A stretch of 64,000 nucleotides of DNA, taken from NCBI GenBank assembly GCA_030159075.1, contig BROG01000449.1:124001-188000 (forward strand), in the 5' to 3' direction. The stretch comes from Atrina japonica. Lineage: Eukaryota > Mollusca > Bivalvia > Pterioida > Pinnidae. Under the pieces are notes generated by a model. The model had not been told where the DNA came from. It saw only the letters and a list, made by a program, of their open reading frames with translations, and made no database searches. Position numbers and translations under genes: made by a program. Positions 24,113 through 36,379 of the stretch are shown here, piece after piece. Positions within the stretch are counted from its first letter, which is position 1, and the number at the start of each line of letters is the position of its first letter.

Positions 24113-25495
24113 TTATAAAGTGCTGTATAGAGAGTTAGATTGTAAAGTGGTGTATAGAGAGTTAGATTGTAAAGTGGTGTATAGAGAGTTAGATTGTAAA
24201 GTGCTGTATAGAGAGTTAGATTGTAGTGCTTGTTAGATTGTAAAGTGCTGTATAGAGAGTTAGATTGTAAAGTGCTGTATAAGAGTGCTTGTAAAGTGCT
24301 ATAGAGAGTTAGATTGTAAAGTGCTGTATAGAGAGTTAGATTGTAAAGTGCTGTATAGAGAGTTAGATTGTAAAGTGCTGTATAGAGAGTTAGATTGTAA
24401 AGTGCTGTATAGAGAGTTAGATTGTAAAGTGGTGTATAGAGAGTTAGATTGTAAAGTGCTGTATAGAGAGTTAGATTGTAAAGTGCTGTATAGAGAGTTA
24501 GATTGTAAAGTGCTGTATAGATTTTTGTAAAGTGCTGTATAGAGAGTTAGATTGTAAAGTGCTGTATAGAGAATTAGATTGTAAAGTGCTGTATAGAGAA
24601 TTAGATTGTAAAGTGCTGTATAGAGAGTGGGAAATTGTAAAGTGCTGTATAGAGAGTGAAATTGTAAAGTGCTGTATAGAGAGTAGGATATTGTAAAGTG
24701 GTGTATAGAGAGTAAATTGTAGTGGTGTATTGAAATTAAAAGTGCTGTATAGAGAGTGAAATTGTAAAGTGCTGTATAGAGAGTAGGTAAATGCTGTATA
24801 GAGAGTTAGATGTAAAGTAGAGAGTGAATTGTATGGTGTATGGAAGTTAGATTGTGTGGTGTATGGAGAGAGTTGTAAAGTGGTATAGAGAGTTAGATTG
24901 TAAAGTGAATAGAAAGTTGATTGTAAAGTGCTGTATAGAGAGTTAGATTGTAAAGTGGCTGTATAGAGAGTTAGATTGTAAAGTGGTGTAGAGAGTTGAT
25001 TGTAAAGTGCTGTAGAGAGTTAGATTGTAGTGGTATAGAGATTAGATAAAGTGCTGTATAGTATAGATAAAGTGCTGGAGATTGATAAAGTGCTGTATAG
25101 AGAGTGGGAGATTGTAAAGTGCTGTATAGAGAGTGAAATTGTAAAGTGCTGTATAGAGAGTAGGATATTGTAAAGTACTGTATAGAGAGTGAAATTGTAA
25201 AGTGGTGTATAGAGAGTGAAATTATAAAGTGCTGTATAGAGAGTGAAATTGTAAAGTGCTGTATAGAGAGTGAGATTGTAAAGGGCTGTATAGAGAGTGG
25301 GAGATTGTAAAGGGCTGTATAGAGAGTGGGAGATTGTAAAGGGCTGTATAGAGAGTGGGAGATTGTAAAGGGCTGTATAGAGAGTGTTGTAAAGGGGGGG
25401 GGGGGCTGTAAGAGAGTGGGCTTTTGTAAACTGTACTGGGACCTTGTAAGGGCATAGAGAATGATTGTAAAGGGCTTTTCATTGTAAAGGCTGTA
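24113..25495. repeat. 27-bp minisatellite with variant and truncated units
   Basis: The main unit is GTTAGATTGTAAAGTGCTGT plus ATAGAGA. After 24,600 the units change to GTGAAATTG, GTAGGATATTG and GTGGGAGATTG versions (25-29 bp), and between about 24,700 and 25,090 many units have short internal deletions. A minus-strand frame over the 3' half is open for 177 codons but is repeat read-through. Confidence 0.95.
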
Positions 25496-25734
25496 TTCAA
25501 GCAAAACTGTACTACCTAAGCAAGTATGATTTAAATTTTCATGATATATTCAGCAGTTGATGAAAAAATGATAATTTAGGAAAGGAACGTAATTCTTGCA
25601 TATATGAATATCCTGAAATATATTCAGAAATGTGCAAGATTATTTAGTCTAGGTATTTTTACATTCATAATGAATTATTTTGCTTAAGATAAAAAAAAAA
25701 ATCACTTGTTTTTGTATATTCCAAGGTATCCTTC
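25496..25734. other. Unique AT-rich stretch
   Basis: No feature supported. Confidence 0.4.
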
Positions 25735-26517
25735 TTACCGTTAAGTTGGTAATAATATTTGTAATAGATCATTGAGTCAAAACCTTCTTACCAATAGTGT
25801 TTATAAGATTGAGTGTAATAAATATTTGTAATAATGATAGTAGATCATTGAGTCAAAACACAATTGTTTAAGTTGGTAAAAGTTTTAATAGATCATTGAA
25901 TCAAGGAGACAATTGTTTATTGGTAATTGAGTAGATCAGGAGAAGGAGACAATGTTTAAGTTGGTAATAATGTTTATGTAGATATTGAGTCAAGATCAAT
26001 TGAAGTTGGTAATAATGTCAAGTAGACATTGAATCAAGTTGTTTAAGTTGGTAATAATGTTTATAGTAGATCATTGAGTCAAGGAGACAATTGTTTAAGT
26101 TGGTAATAATAGCAGATCATTGAATTTAAGTTGGTAATAATGTAGTAGATCATTGAGTCAAGGAGACAATTGTTTAAGTTGGTAATAATGTTTATAGTAG
26201 ATCATTGAGTCAAGGAGACAATTGTTTAAGTTGGTAATAATGTTTATAGTAGATCATTGAGTCAAGGAGACAATTGTTTAAGTTGGTAATAATGTTTATA
26301 GTAGATCATTGAATCAAGGAGACAATTGTTTAAGTTGGTAATAATGTTTATAGCAGATCATTGAGTAAGGAGATAAATAGTCAAGTTATAGAGATCATTG
26401 AGTCAAGGAGACAATTGTTAATTGGTAATAATGTTTATAGTAGATCATTGAGAAGGAACCGGATTTAAGTTGTTTAATAATGTTTATAGTAGATCATTGA
26501 GATAACCGGATAAATGT
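25735..26517. repeat. 52-bp minisatellite, left part
   Basis: The unit contains AAGTTGGTAATAATGTTTAT, AGTAGATCATTGAGTCAAGG and AGACAATTGTTT. Several units are shortened. The array is interrupted by a TTAA-flanked insertion and resumes at 27,455. Confidence 0.93.
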
Positions 26518-27454
26518 TTAACCGTTTCATTAAGATAGTGTCGAAAAATGCCCATTATGTTCATTGTTCACTACTCATGATAACATCCACAATGGACTGG
26601 TAGAAGTAGAACCACTGATTACGAAACGGGGGAAACCATTGTGTTTTTCTTTCATTTTCATTGGGGTGTTTCACAGTTTCAGTTTATGACCAGAAATCAC
26701 AATTATAACGAGAGTTAGATGAGACATCAGTCTATATGATCATGTGTACATCTAATGGATGCAGGCAAAAATAATCAAGTTACAACGAATATAATAGTGC
26801 TATTATTTTGAAATCGGTGAATGAAAGTTGTTAAAAAATGGCTACCGTTTATGCATCTGAGATTCCCCCAAGATGTTTAAGATATTTTCAACTTTTATTT
26901 CAACTCTAAAAATGACTTTTTAATATCTGATTTAAATGATGATTCTTCATGTGAACATGTAAACCCTATTTCAGAAACAGAATTGAAGATAGATATCAAT
27001 TCTGAATCAGATGTTAGTGGTGACAATGATTTTACGGACAATTTCTATGCAGTAATCTCCTTCACGGAACCTGTGTTGACAAATAATTTAAATCAAAGCA
27101 TTAAAGCTGAAAACTTACAATTAGGATTTTTTATCAAGCAAGTTACCATATTTTCATCACCTTTTTACGATGAATATACATATAATTTGTCCAAGAACAA
27201 ATGAATATGCAATTTTTTATATGAAATGCAAAGGAAAGATGGTGTTTACAATAAACTCTCTTTACATTATTAAATAAGATCATATTCTTAAAATTTCTCT
27301 CACAAATTTATTCCACACACATAAAAATCAGACTGCACAGCAAAACAACATCACAATGAATTTATGCTACAGTGAGCAGACTGCAGAAAATGTAAATAGC
27401 TACAGTGTATAACGTCACTATGCAGTTGTGATGTTGAGGTATTGAAAGGGTTAA
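26518..27454 (+). mobile_element. piggyBac-like element inserted in the 52-bp array
   Basis: The insertion is bounded by TTAA on both sides (26,518-26,521 and 27,451-27,454). Inside, the left end is CCGTTTCATTAAG and the right end reverse-complements to CCCTTTCAATACC, a short imperfect inverted repeat. Minisatellite units lie directly outside both TTAA sites. TTAA duplication and CC-starting ends are the signature of piggyBac transposons. The element is 937 bp, too short for a full transposase, so it is non-autonomous. Confidence 0.75.
26899..27204 (+). pseudogene. Residual N-terminal piece of a piggyBac-like transposase
   Basis: A frame open for about 100 codons is rich in acidic residues (NDDSSCEHVNPISETELK, SESDVSGDNDFTDN), followed by FTEPVLTNNLNQSI and a QLGFF segment. 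This resembles the acidic N-terminus and the FTxEPGL...FF region of piggyBac-family transposases. There is no ATG at its start, the catalytic aspartates lie in the part that is missing, and it ends in a stop. An upstream ATG frame (26,838) runs in another phase and closes at 26,909. It is probably the relic of an internally deleted element. Confidence 0.45.
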
Positions 27455-27605
27455 GTTTGTAATAATGTTTATAATAGATCATATAGTCAAGGAAACAAGT
27501 GTTAAAGTTGGTAATATTGTCTATAGTTGATCATAGAGGCAAAGAGATAAGTATTTAGTTGGTAATAATGTTTATGGTCAATTATTCAGTCAAGGAGCTA
27601 AGTTT
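27455..27605. repeat. 52-bp minisatellite, right part
   Basis: Three diverged units (GTTTGTAATAATGTTTATAA, TAGATCATATAGTCAAGG and variants) continue the array split by the piggyBac-like insertion. Confidence 0.8.
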
Positions 27606-28419
27606 GTAAATAATAGTTTGTTTTAGCACTAATTTGTTTGATCAATGTAGCTTTATTTTTCATCTGCTTGAATCATTAGATTTGACTGAACTTTTTGGAT
27701 TGTTATATATTTGGCTTTGATCTGCTTGGATTGTTACAGTTTAGCCGTTAATTATTTTGTGTGTTTAGTATTGGTTTGATAAGATAATGTAAAAGTTTGT
27801 TTTGGACTGCAACAAATTGAGAATGATGCATTCATATTTGTCAGTGTGTATTACATTTTTGGTATTATTAAATGTACAAACAAGTTAAAATGGAAAAAAA
27901 AGTTGGTAAAAAGTAAAATGGAAGAAAACCAGTCAACAGATTGCACAGTGTTTGTAAATTGTGATAAAATACAATATTGACCTTATAATAAAGAATAACA
28001 GTATAACTTAATGTCTTGGGACCTATATTAGGAATATTGGTTTTTGTTCTGTGTACGGTAAAGTTCCACAATTTTCTCCATGGCGATATCTTTTGAAATA
28101 TGGAAGACAAATCTTATATCAGGCGTGTATAGTTTGCTAATCAAATTGTATTAGCTGGCATCAAGATTATACATGTACTGATATGGTTTCCACTTGAGAT
28201 GAAGTATTGTACTAGAACGTTTGTAAAGTTAGCATTGCCACAATAATAATGAACTGGTTTTGTTTCAGATATTTATTCATATATTGATTTTTGCTTCATA
28301 CTCATGTCAGTTGATCACTCCTTTGTTTGTTACTGATTCTGTGGCTGTAGAGCTTTGTACAATGTGCAGAAGGTTTCTGTCGGAATCTTACTTTAATACA
28401 TGTGTATCACAAGTTTTTT
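27606..28419. other. Unique AT-rich stretch
   Basis: No gene supported; a minus frame (27,868-28,110) is short and without domain signs. Confidence 0.4.
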
Positions 28420-28801
28420 TTTTTTTAATCTCACTTTAATATATTGGAAGGTTTTAGTTGGAATCTCACTTTAATATATTGGAAGGTTTTAGTTGGAATC
28501 TCACTTTAATATATTGGAAGGTTTTAGTTGGAATCTCACTTTAATATATTGGAAGGTTTTAGTTGGAATCTCACTTTAATATATCAGAAGGTTTTAGTTG
28601 GAATCTCACTTTAATATATCAGAAGGTTTTAGTTGGAATCTCACTTTAATATATCAGAAGGTTTTAGTTGGAATCTCACTTTAATATATTGGAAGGTTTT
28701 AGTTGGAATCTCACTTTAATATATCAGAAGGTTTTAGTTGGAATCTCACTTTAATATATCAGAAGGTTTTAGTTGGAATCTCACTTTAATATATCAGAAG
28801 G

Positions 28802-29040
28802 GGGCCTCCGTGGCCGAGTGGTTAGAGCATTGCGCTTTAAATCACACGGCTTCTCACCTCTGGTTCGAATCCTGCTAGGGTCATTTCGAATTAAGTGGGA
28901 AAGTTTGCCAGTTTTCTTGCGGAAGGTCTGTGGTCTTTACCTGGGTAACCGGGGTTTCTCCTCCACCAATAAAAACTGGATGCCATCATATGACAGAAAA
29001 ATTGTTGAGTATGCGTAAAACAAAAAATCAAAAAAATCAA
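28802..29040 (+). mobile_element. tRNA-derived Meta-type SINE, best-preserved copy
   Basis: The tRNA-like head starts GGCCTCCGTGGCCGAGTGGT (A box) and has B box GGTTCGAATCC. The body contains AAGTTTGCCAGTTTTCTTGC, GGAAGGTCTGTGGTC, CTCCTCCACCAATAAAAACT and ATTGTTGAGTATG. The 3' tail is built of AATC/TCAAA-type short repeats. Such a central block is shared by molluscan Meta-type SINEs (from memory). It sits inside the 35-bp minisatellite after ATATATCAGAAG. Confidence 0.85.
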
Positions 29041-29236
29041 AATCTCACTTTAATATATCAAAGGTTTAGTTGGAATCTCACTTTAATATATCAGAAGGTT
29101 TTAGCTGGAACCTCACTTTAATATATCAGAAGGTTTTAGTTGGAATCTCTATTTAATATATCATAGGTTTTAGTTGGAATTTCACTTTAATATATCAGAA
29201 GGTTTTAGTTGGAATCTCACTTTAATATATCAGAAG

Positions 29237-29466
29237 GGGGCCTCCGTGGCCGAGTGGTTAGAGCATTGCGCTTTTAGGCTTCTCACCTCTGGTTCGAATC
29301 CTGCTAGGGTCATTTCGAATTAAGTGGGAAAGTTTGCCAGTTTTCTTGCGGAAGGTCTTGGTCTTTAGGGTAACCGGGGTTTCTCCTTTAATAAAAACTG
29401 GATGCCATCATATGACAGAAAAATTGTTGAGTATGGCGTAAAACAAAAAATCAAATCAAATCAAAT
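29237..29466 (+). mobile_element. tRNA-derived SINE, duplicated copy with internal deletions
   Basis: It is nearly identical to the copy at 28,802 and has the same junction to the 35-bp unit. It lacks short pieces: part of the anticodon-arm region, bases in the GGTCTTGGTCTTTAGGG block, and part of CTCCTCCACCA. The tail TCAAATCAAATCAAAT is better kept here. Confidence 0.85.
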
Positions 29467-30129
29467 TAATATATTAGAAGGTTTTAGTTGGAATCTCACT
29501 TTAATATATCAGAAGGTTTTAGTTGGAATCTCACTTTAATATATCAGAAGGTTTTAGCTGGAACCTCACTTTAATATATCAGAAGGTTTTAGTTGGAATC
29601 TCTATTTAATATATCATAGGTTTTAGTTGGAATTTCACTTTAATATATCAGAAGGTTTTAGTTGGAATCTCATTTCAATATATCAGAAGGTTTTAGTTGG
29701 ATATTCACTTTAATATATCAGAAAGTTAATATATTAGAAGGTTTTAGCTGGATTCTCAATTTAATATATCATGTTTTAGTTGTAATCTCACTTTAATATA
29801 TCAGAAGGTTTTTGTTGGAATCTCACTTTAATATATCAGAAGGTTTCTGTTGGAATCTCACTTTAATATATCAGAAGGTTTTTGTTGGAATCTCTCATTA
29901 ATATATCAGAAGGTTTCTGTTGGAATCTCACTTTAATATATCAGGATGTTTCTGTTGGAATTTCACTTTATTTTAGGCTGTGGTGAGTTCTATATCAGAG
30001 CGTTTTTGTTGAAATCTCACTCTAATATATGTTGTGGCGTATTCTATAGCAGAAGAGGGGAGTCATATGCCGCTATAAGATTTGTCACTGATGTACAGGT
30101 TGCATTGTTGGTAAATTGGTTCACTAAAC

Positions 30130-31955
30130 ATTAAAGTGTTTTGTCCATATACATGTTGTAAAGTACAGTTGGTGTATTGTATGGTAAATTGTTGGGAAAT
30201 TGTTCCTCTCCATATACATTGTTGGTAAAGTGTTCCTCACCATATACATTGTTGGTAAATTGTTTCTCACCATAAACATTGTTGGTAAACTGTTCTACAC
30301 CATATACATTGTTGGTAAAGTGTTCTACACCATATACATTGTTGGTAAATTGTAAACACCATGTTCTAAATAGTTCCTCACCATATACATTGTTGGCAAA
30401 TTGTTCCTCACCATATACATTGTTGGTAAATTGTTCCTCAACATATACATTGTTGGTAAATTGTTCTACACAATATACATTGTTGGTAAAGTGTTCCTTA
30501 CCATATAGATTGTTAGTAAAGTGTTCTACACCATATACATAGTTGGTAAATTGTTCCTCATCATATACATTGATGGTGAATAGTTCCTCACCATATACAT
30601 TGTTGCTAAAGTGTTCTACGCCGTATACATTGTTGGTAAAGTGTTCTACACAATATACATTGTTGGTAATATACATTGTTCTACACCTCACCATATACAT
30701 ACAAATTGTTCGGCAAATTGTTGGCAAATTGTTCTACACCATATACATTGTTGGCAAATTGTTCTACACCATATACATTGTTGGCAAATTGTTCCTCACC
30801 ATATACATTGTTGGCAAATTGTTCCTCACCATATACATTGTTGGTAAAGTGTTCCTTACCATATACATTGTTGGTAAAGTGTTCCTTACCATATACATTG
30901 TTGGTAAAGTGTTCCTTACCATATACATTGTTTGTAAAGTGTTCTACACCATATACATTGTTGGTAAAGTGTTCCTTACCATATACATTGTTTGTAAAGT
31001 GTTCCTCACCATATACATTGTTGGTAAAGTATTATCCACCATATACATTGTTGGTAAAGTGTTCCTCACCATATACATTGTTGGTAAAGTATTCTACATC
31101 ATATACATTGTTGGTGAATAGTTCCTCACCATATACATTATTGCTAAAGTGTTCTACGCCGTAAGTGGTTGTTCTAACCATATGTTCCTCACCATATACA
31201 TTGTTGGTAAAGTGTTCCTCACCATATACATTGTTGGTAAATTGTTCTACACCATATACATTGTTGGCAAATTGTTCTACACCATATACATTGTTGGTTC
31301 TACACCATATACATTGTTGGCAAATTGTTCCTCACCATATACATTGTTGGCAAATTGTTCCTCACCATATACATTGTTGGTAAAGTGTTCCTTACCATAT
31401 ACATTGTTGGTAAAGTGTTCCTCACCATATACATTGTTGGTAAAGTGTTCCTTACCATATACATTGTTAGTAAAGTGTTCTACACCATATACATTGTTGG
31501 TAAAGTGTTCCTTACCATATACATTGTTGGTAAAGTGTTCCTCACCATTCTTGTTGGTAAAGTATTATCCACCATATACATTGTTGGTAAAGTGTTCCTC
31601 ACCATATACATTGTTGGTAAAGTATTATCCACCATATACATTGTTTGTAAAGTGTTCCTCACCATATACATTGTTGGTAAATAGTTCCTCACCATATACA
31701 TTGTTGCTAAAGTGTTCTATGCTGTATACATTGTTGGTAAAGTATTCTACACCATATACATTGTTGGTAAAGTGTTCCTCACCATATACATTGTTGGTAA
31801 AGTGTTCCTCACCATATACATTGTTGGTAAAGTGTTCCTCACCATATACATTGTTGGTAAAGTGTTCCTCACCATATACATTGTTGGTAAATTGTTCCTC
31901 ACCATATACAGTGTTGGTAAAGTGTTCTACACCATATACAGTGATGATAAGATGT
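30130..31955. repeat. 30-bp minisatellite
   Basis: About 60 units contain ACCATATACATTGTTGGTAA then AGTGTTCCTC, with variants GTTCTACACC, TTGTTCCTC and TATTATCC. The 30-bp period keeps many frames open on both strands for up to 312 codons (10-residue repeats such as SPYTLLVKCS). These frames have no start, signal or exon context and shift at irregular units, so they are rejected as genes. Confidence 0.96.
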
Positions 31956-32479
31956 CTACCTGTTATAATAACAATTAGAAATTTATCAATCTCTCCTGTT
32001 ACACAGATTACAACTGTGTCAAGTTTTAACATTCAGTTAGTTTCACATTTGACAAGTGACAACACACATCTGTCCTTGATGTTGTAGTATTCTGACAGTC
32101 TTGAAGTCTATAGTGGATTAAAGTTCTACATAAAATATGTTACAACTCGGGGAATTTCTGTGAAGCATAAAGGAACAGATGATGTAATTGTTTCACGGAA
32201 GTTTGATGTAATAGACAATTTGACATTGAATAAAAATGTCCAATGCATTTAGATAATGATACATTTATATAACATTAATCCAATATAAAATTGGCGTATT
32301 TGTTTCTTGTATCGAACATATTCCTTGTCTGAACTAATGTTGAATCTTTCACATATTTAAGTCGTGAATATTCATACAGAAATATTGATAATCATATTCA
32401 TCGTAATTTTATAATTCTAAAGCATTCATTATTTAATCAGCTTCTTGCTGTTTTTAATTTGTTCATAGTAGGACATTTT
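31956..32479. other. Unique AT-rich stretch
   Basis: No feature supported. Confidence 0.4.
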
Positions 32480-32770
32480 ATTCACTTATACTCAATAACT
32501 TGACCTATGCTCATTACAACTAACCTACATTCACTACAACTGACCTATATTCATTACAGCAACTGACCTACATTTATTACAACTGACGAATATTCATTAC
32601 AACTTACCTGCATTCATTACAGCAACTGAAGTACATTCATTACAACTGATCTACATTTATAACAACTGACTTACATTTATTACAACTGACCTACACTCAT
32701 AAGAATGGACCTATACTCATTGCATTTGACCTATACTCATTGCATTTGACCTATACTCATTGAAGTTGAA
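32480..32770. repeat. Short degenerate tandem repeat, about 20-24 bp units
   Basis: ACTGACCTACATTCATTACA and variants (TTTATTACAACTGAC, CTATACTCATTGCATTTGAC) repeat about twelve times. Confidence 0.85.
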
Positions 32771-33379
32771 GTTCGCTCATATGTTATATTGGATTCAGTT
32801 GTTTAAGAGACTTAAGCCTTTTATGTAACACTTTGAGTGAGGAAAAATTTTCGTCAAAAGCATTTTCATGGCATATGGTATGATCTCTCTTAGGTCCACT
32901 CATCCTTTACAATCGGCTTATATTCTCAGAAATCACTTGTGACATTTCCAGTAAGTTATTCTCTAGATACTTCATTGATGTCTGGTAAACAAGTCAAAAT
33001 TTAAAAAAATCAGCTATATCATTTGTACTTGTAATGGATTTTACACTTCTTGGGAGCTCTGATGAATTAGCATGTGCAATTAAAATGAAACCAAAAGAGA
33101 AGCATGTCACAAACATAGATAACATGATACCAAAATCATAAACTTGTATGTTACATAGACATTTTCCCGGTATAAGTTTACATCTTGTTGAGATTTTTTG
33201 TTTTATAATCTTGTTTGAAGTAGACTTGTTTTGGAAGTTATTGATCGATTTTCATGTGCTGTTGATGTTAAAGTATTAGTGCTATGATCCGTTCTACAAA
33301 TATTCTCGTCTTGTACAATAGACTCTTATGTCTGAGGAATGATACAAGCATGAGCCATTACATGTTATGGCAAGCTGGA
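32771..33379. other. Unique AT-rich stretch
   Basis: No feature supported. Confidence 0.4.
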
Positions 33380-33525
33380 GACTGATGACTCATAGGTATC
33401 TGCCACAAATGGCTGACACATAGACCAATTGATGTCCCATAGATATCTGCCACAAATGGCTGACACGTAGACCAGTTGATGTCCCATAGATATCTGCCAC
33501 AAATGGCTGACACATAGACCAATAC
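33380..33525. repeat. Three tandem units of about 58 bp
   Basis: Units share ATCTGCCACAAATGGCTGAC, ACATAGACCA and TTGATGTCCCATAGAT. Confidence 0.9.
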
Positions 33526-33765
33526 TTTAGACTTGAGTCAATATAGTTGGGATTCTTGATTAGGTTATAATGTCCACCATTACAAGGTTATTATATTATC
33601 GAGGAAAAAACTTATCTACGATTCAGCTATTCACACCAGTGTCGGCATTCATTGGTACTTGGCCTCTCTAGACTGACAAGTTAAAGATATTATTTTGTAA
33701 CCATGTTTGAATGAAGAAGGATGTCCCTCCCACACACTCCCTCCTCCCCTCCCCCTCACACAGTT

Positions 33766-33905
33766 TGCCAATTTACTTGTGGAAGGCTGATGGTCTCTCC
33801 CCAGGTACATTGTTACCAGGTTCTCTCCTCCACCATAAAAAACACTATATAACTTAAAAATTGTTTGATTGTGGCATAAAACATCATCAAAAAACAAAAA
33901 ACAAA
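33766..33905 (+). mobile_element. 5'-truncated Meta-type SINE
   Basis: It keeps only the body and tail: CAGTTTGCCAATTTACTTGT, GGAAGGCTGATGGTCTCTCC, TCTCCTCCACCATAAAAAAC, AATTGTTTGATTGTGGCATA and an AAACATCATCAAAAAAC tail. The tRNA head is absent; the sequence just upstream is C/T-rich. Confidence 0.7.
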
Positions 33906-35374
33906 AATTTTGTCTATTGACAGCTTTAACGTACCCTATAACATAGTGACTAAGCCATTCAGATTCTCTGGATTTGACACAGGTAATTTCTTGTTTCCCT
34001 GATATTCCTAAACAGACTTTTTCCTACATGGAATGACACATCTGTGGACCCAGAGATATATAACATTGTTGTAAACAGAAGAGGGTAAAGCATGTACTTG
34101 CTCATACAATGGTCATCATATTGGGATAGGATATTACCTGCCTGATTGCCATGGCACCCCTTTGAAATAGATCTTGTAATAGCACCCATTTGAAATGGAT
34201 TTATTGATTGGTCTTAATCAAAAGCAGGCAAATTAATTCAACTGTCATGTTGTAGTGTGATGAAGTCTACCATAGATTTATGTATTTAACACGTAGCTCA
34301 AGTTGTAGATCTTGGGTTTCCAATAGTACAAACAGGATATAATGTGGCTGTGGTGAGTAGTTCACCTTCAATTTGATCTGTAAATTACAATTCATTACAA
34401 AACTAGGAAACCTAATTAGAACTCTTTTCTGCATGTGTTTATCTCCATTCATTGATTTTTTTTTTTTTTTACTGTCATGACTTAATAGATTTACGTTTAA
34501 TCAAACCAGAATACATATGCTTATTGGTTTCTGAGAATTCTTTCATTTTTTTCTCTTGGTCATGGTTCACCGGGGATTTTGTTTTCTCAGATGATTGGTG
34601 TGTTCTAAAATTAATCAGTATTGCAGGCTTTTAATTTTTAAAACCAAAATTCCATCAAAGTATCTAAATATTTTCCCCACTGCCACTGGAAATTATCCCA
34701 CTTTTAAAAAAAGAACATTTTTCTTCATCAATGACTTTAAAATATTTCCAAATTGTAGTATATACTAAGTGACATTTAAAAGTGATACTGAAAATTTGTT
34801 AGAATTTTAATGAATCGGTGGTAAGCAATTTATCTACTTGACAATTCAATAAAATGCTTTTTGACACTTTAGTATGATATTGATTGAGAATCCATTTTGA
34901 AATATGATATGTTTTACATTGTTATATAATTGATATGAGATATACATTTATCTATACAGCCAATTATTATTACACTTGTGTAAACTCCATGTTGAACATT
35001 ACCGATTTTACTTCACTTATTTCATTGGCCTTTGTGAAAATGTGGATACAGTATTGTGCTTTAGATTAATATGTCTCTCTACTTTTGTTTATGTATGTTT
35101 ATGCATGTTAGAACCTAGTGTAAAGAAAACCTTGCTTAAGGAACCACCTCATAATTTGAACTGTTAATATTCAGACTCTTGACAATTTGTTTTATAAATA
35201 TTGCTAGATGAAATCACTAAGACAATCACCTCATCTTCATGGTATTATGGCAACCAATTTTAAGTCTAAAATTGACTTTTCATTCAATTATCAACCTACC
35301 TTTTATGCAAGTGTTATCAGAACAGTTTAAGTGATCAATATCACTAACTTGAAATCACTATATTTTTACAACAT
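33906..35374. other. Unique AT-rich stretch
   Basis: No gene supported. A poly-T run lies at about 34,459-34,470. Confidence 0.4.
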
Positions 35375-36040
35375 TTTTAGCTCACCTGCATCAGAGGTTC
35401 AAGTTAGCTTTTCTGATTACCTTTTGTCTGTTATCTGGCAGTCTGCGCATCTTTCCATAAACTTTTCACATTTTTGATTTCTCCAAAATGGCTAAAGGGA
35501 TTTTGATGAAACTTCATGGGAATTAAGAAGTCAAGGTCCTCTACTGAGTATGTTCATTTGGACTGGATCAGCCTTGGGGTGGGGTGCAAAATAGGTCTCA
35601 GTAGGTATCCCTCTTTAGTAGGTACCCCTCTTTAAAATTAACATTGATGTATGATTCCAGTTAGTTAGTTTCGTAGAAATCGCAAAATAAATTTTTTGAT
35701 GCGTCTTTTTAGACTTTGTAATTTTCAATTATTTTTGTATGATTTATTTTATCTTCTCACCTTTTATTCAATATGATACATTCATTTTATGTTCTTTACC
35801 TGTATTTAGGTAGAGAAATGCTCTCTTGATAGAATTTTGCTGGATCGGCTGAGGGATGGATCCAGGGTGGGACCAAATAGGCCTAAGGGGTTACCTCTTT
35901 TTAAAAATGTTCTTCTCCAGAACTTCTGCATGGATTGAAAAACTAATTGCATTTGAGTAATCTACATAGATCTTTGATTCAAATTTGTTAATTTCGTTGA
36001 AAGAGAAATGCTCTCTTGAAAGAATTTGGCTGAAATTTAA
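35375..36040 (+). repeat. Dispersed TAGCTCACCTG-type repeat
   Basis: It begins TTTTTAGCTCACCTGCATCA and includes AACTTTTCACATTTTTGATT, GGGATTTTGATGAAACTTCA, GGGATGGATCCAGGGTGGGA and CTTCTCCAGAACTTCTGCAT. The last blocks recur in the same order at 53,692-54,050. Non-coding; I do not know the transposon class. Confidence 0.7.
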
Positions 36041-36107
36041 TTTGATTAAGTCTTTGTGACCAAGTGATCTTTATACAGAGTGGTCACTAAAGCAGGTTTT
36101 ACTGTAG
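36041..36107. mobile_element. Half copy of the TACAGTRAAACYTG MITE
   Basis: GTCTTTGTGACCAAGTGATC, TTTATACAGAGTGGTCAC and the end GCAGGTTTTACTGTA match the right half of the element at 3,853-4,034. As at 3.9-4.3 kb, it lies next to a TAGCTCACCTG-type repeat. Confidence 0.6.
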
Positions 36108-36379
36108 ATATGTAGGAAGTATGTATATTACTATTATTTAATGTAATATCGTCTTTAGATAAAGAATGCTGCTGTAATGTGCTTATCAAACATTTTGTAT
36201 TAAAACTTTGATAGACAAACAGTGTTGTAATATATGGGGACAAAAGATTTTAAAAACAAATAATTGTATAACTATTTGCTATGTATTCAAATTCTAGAAC
36301 AGCTCCCTCTATTTATTTTCATAAAGGTAATCTAAAATCAAAGTACTGAAAGTACTGATACTAGTTGATGGCAATCGTA

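Larger units (their letters stand above)
28420..29960. repeat. 35-bp minisatellite containing two SINE copies
   Basis: The unit contains GAAGGTTTTAGTTGGAATCT then CACTTTAATATATCA. The array holds two SINEs (28,802-29,040 and 29,237-29,466) at equivalent positions, and the diagnostic variant unit TTTTAGCTGGAACCTC recurs after each of them, at about 29,101 and 29,554. SINE plus neighbouring units were therefore duplicated together as a block of about 435-453 bp. Confidence 0.93.

Noticed and set aside
24971..25504. 177-codon minus frame
   Set aside because: It is read-through of variant 27-29-bp units, with no ATG-linked context or domain.
28802..28875. Functional tRNA gene
   Set aside because: The A and B boxes belong to a SINE head; the anticodon arm does not fold properly and SINE body follows directly.
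30131..32087. Open frames up to 312 codons on both strands
   Set aside because: They are read-through of a 30-bp repeat; frames shift at irregular units and no start, domain or splice context exists.
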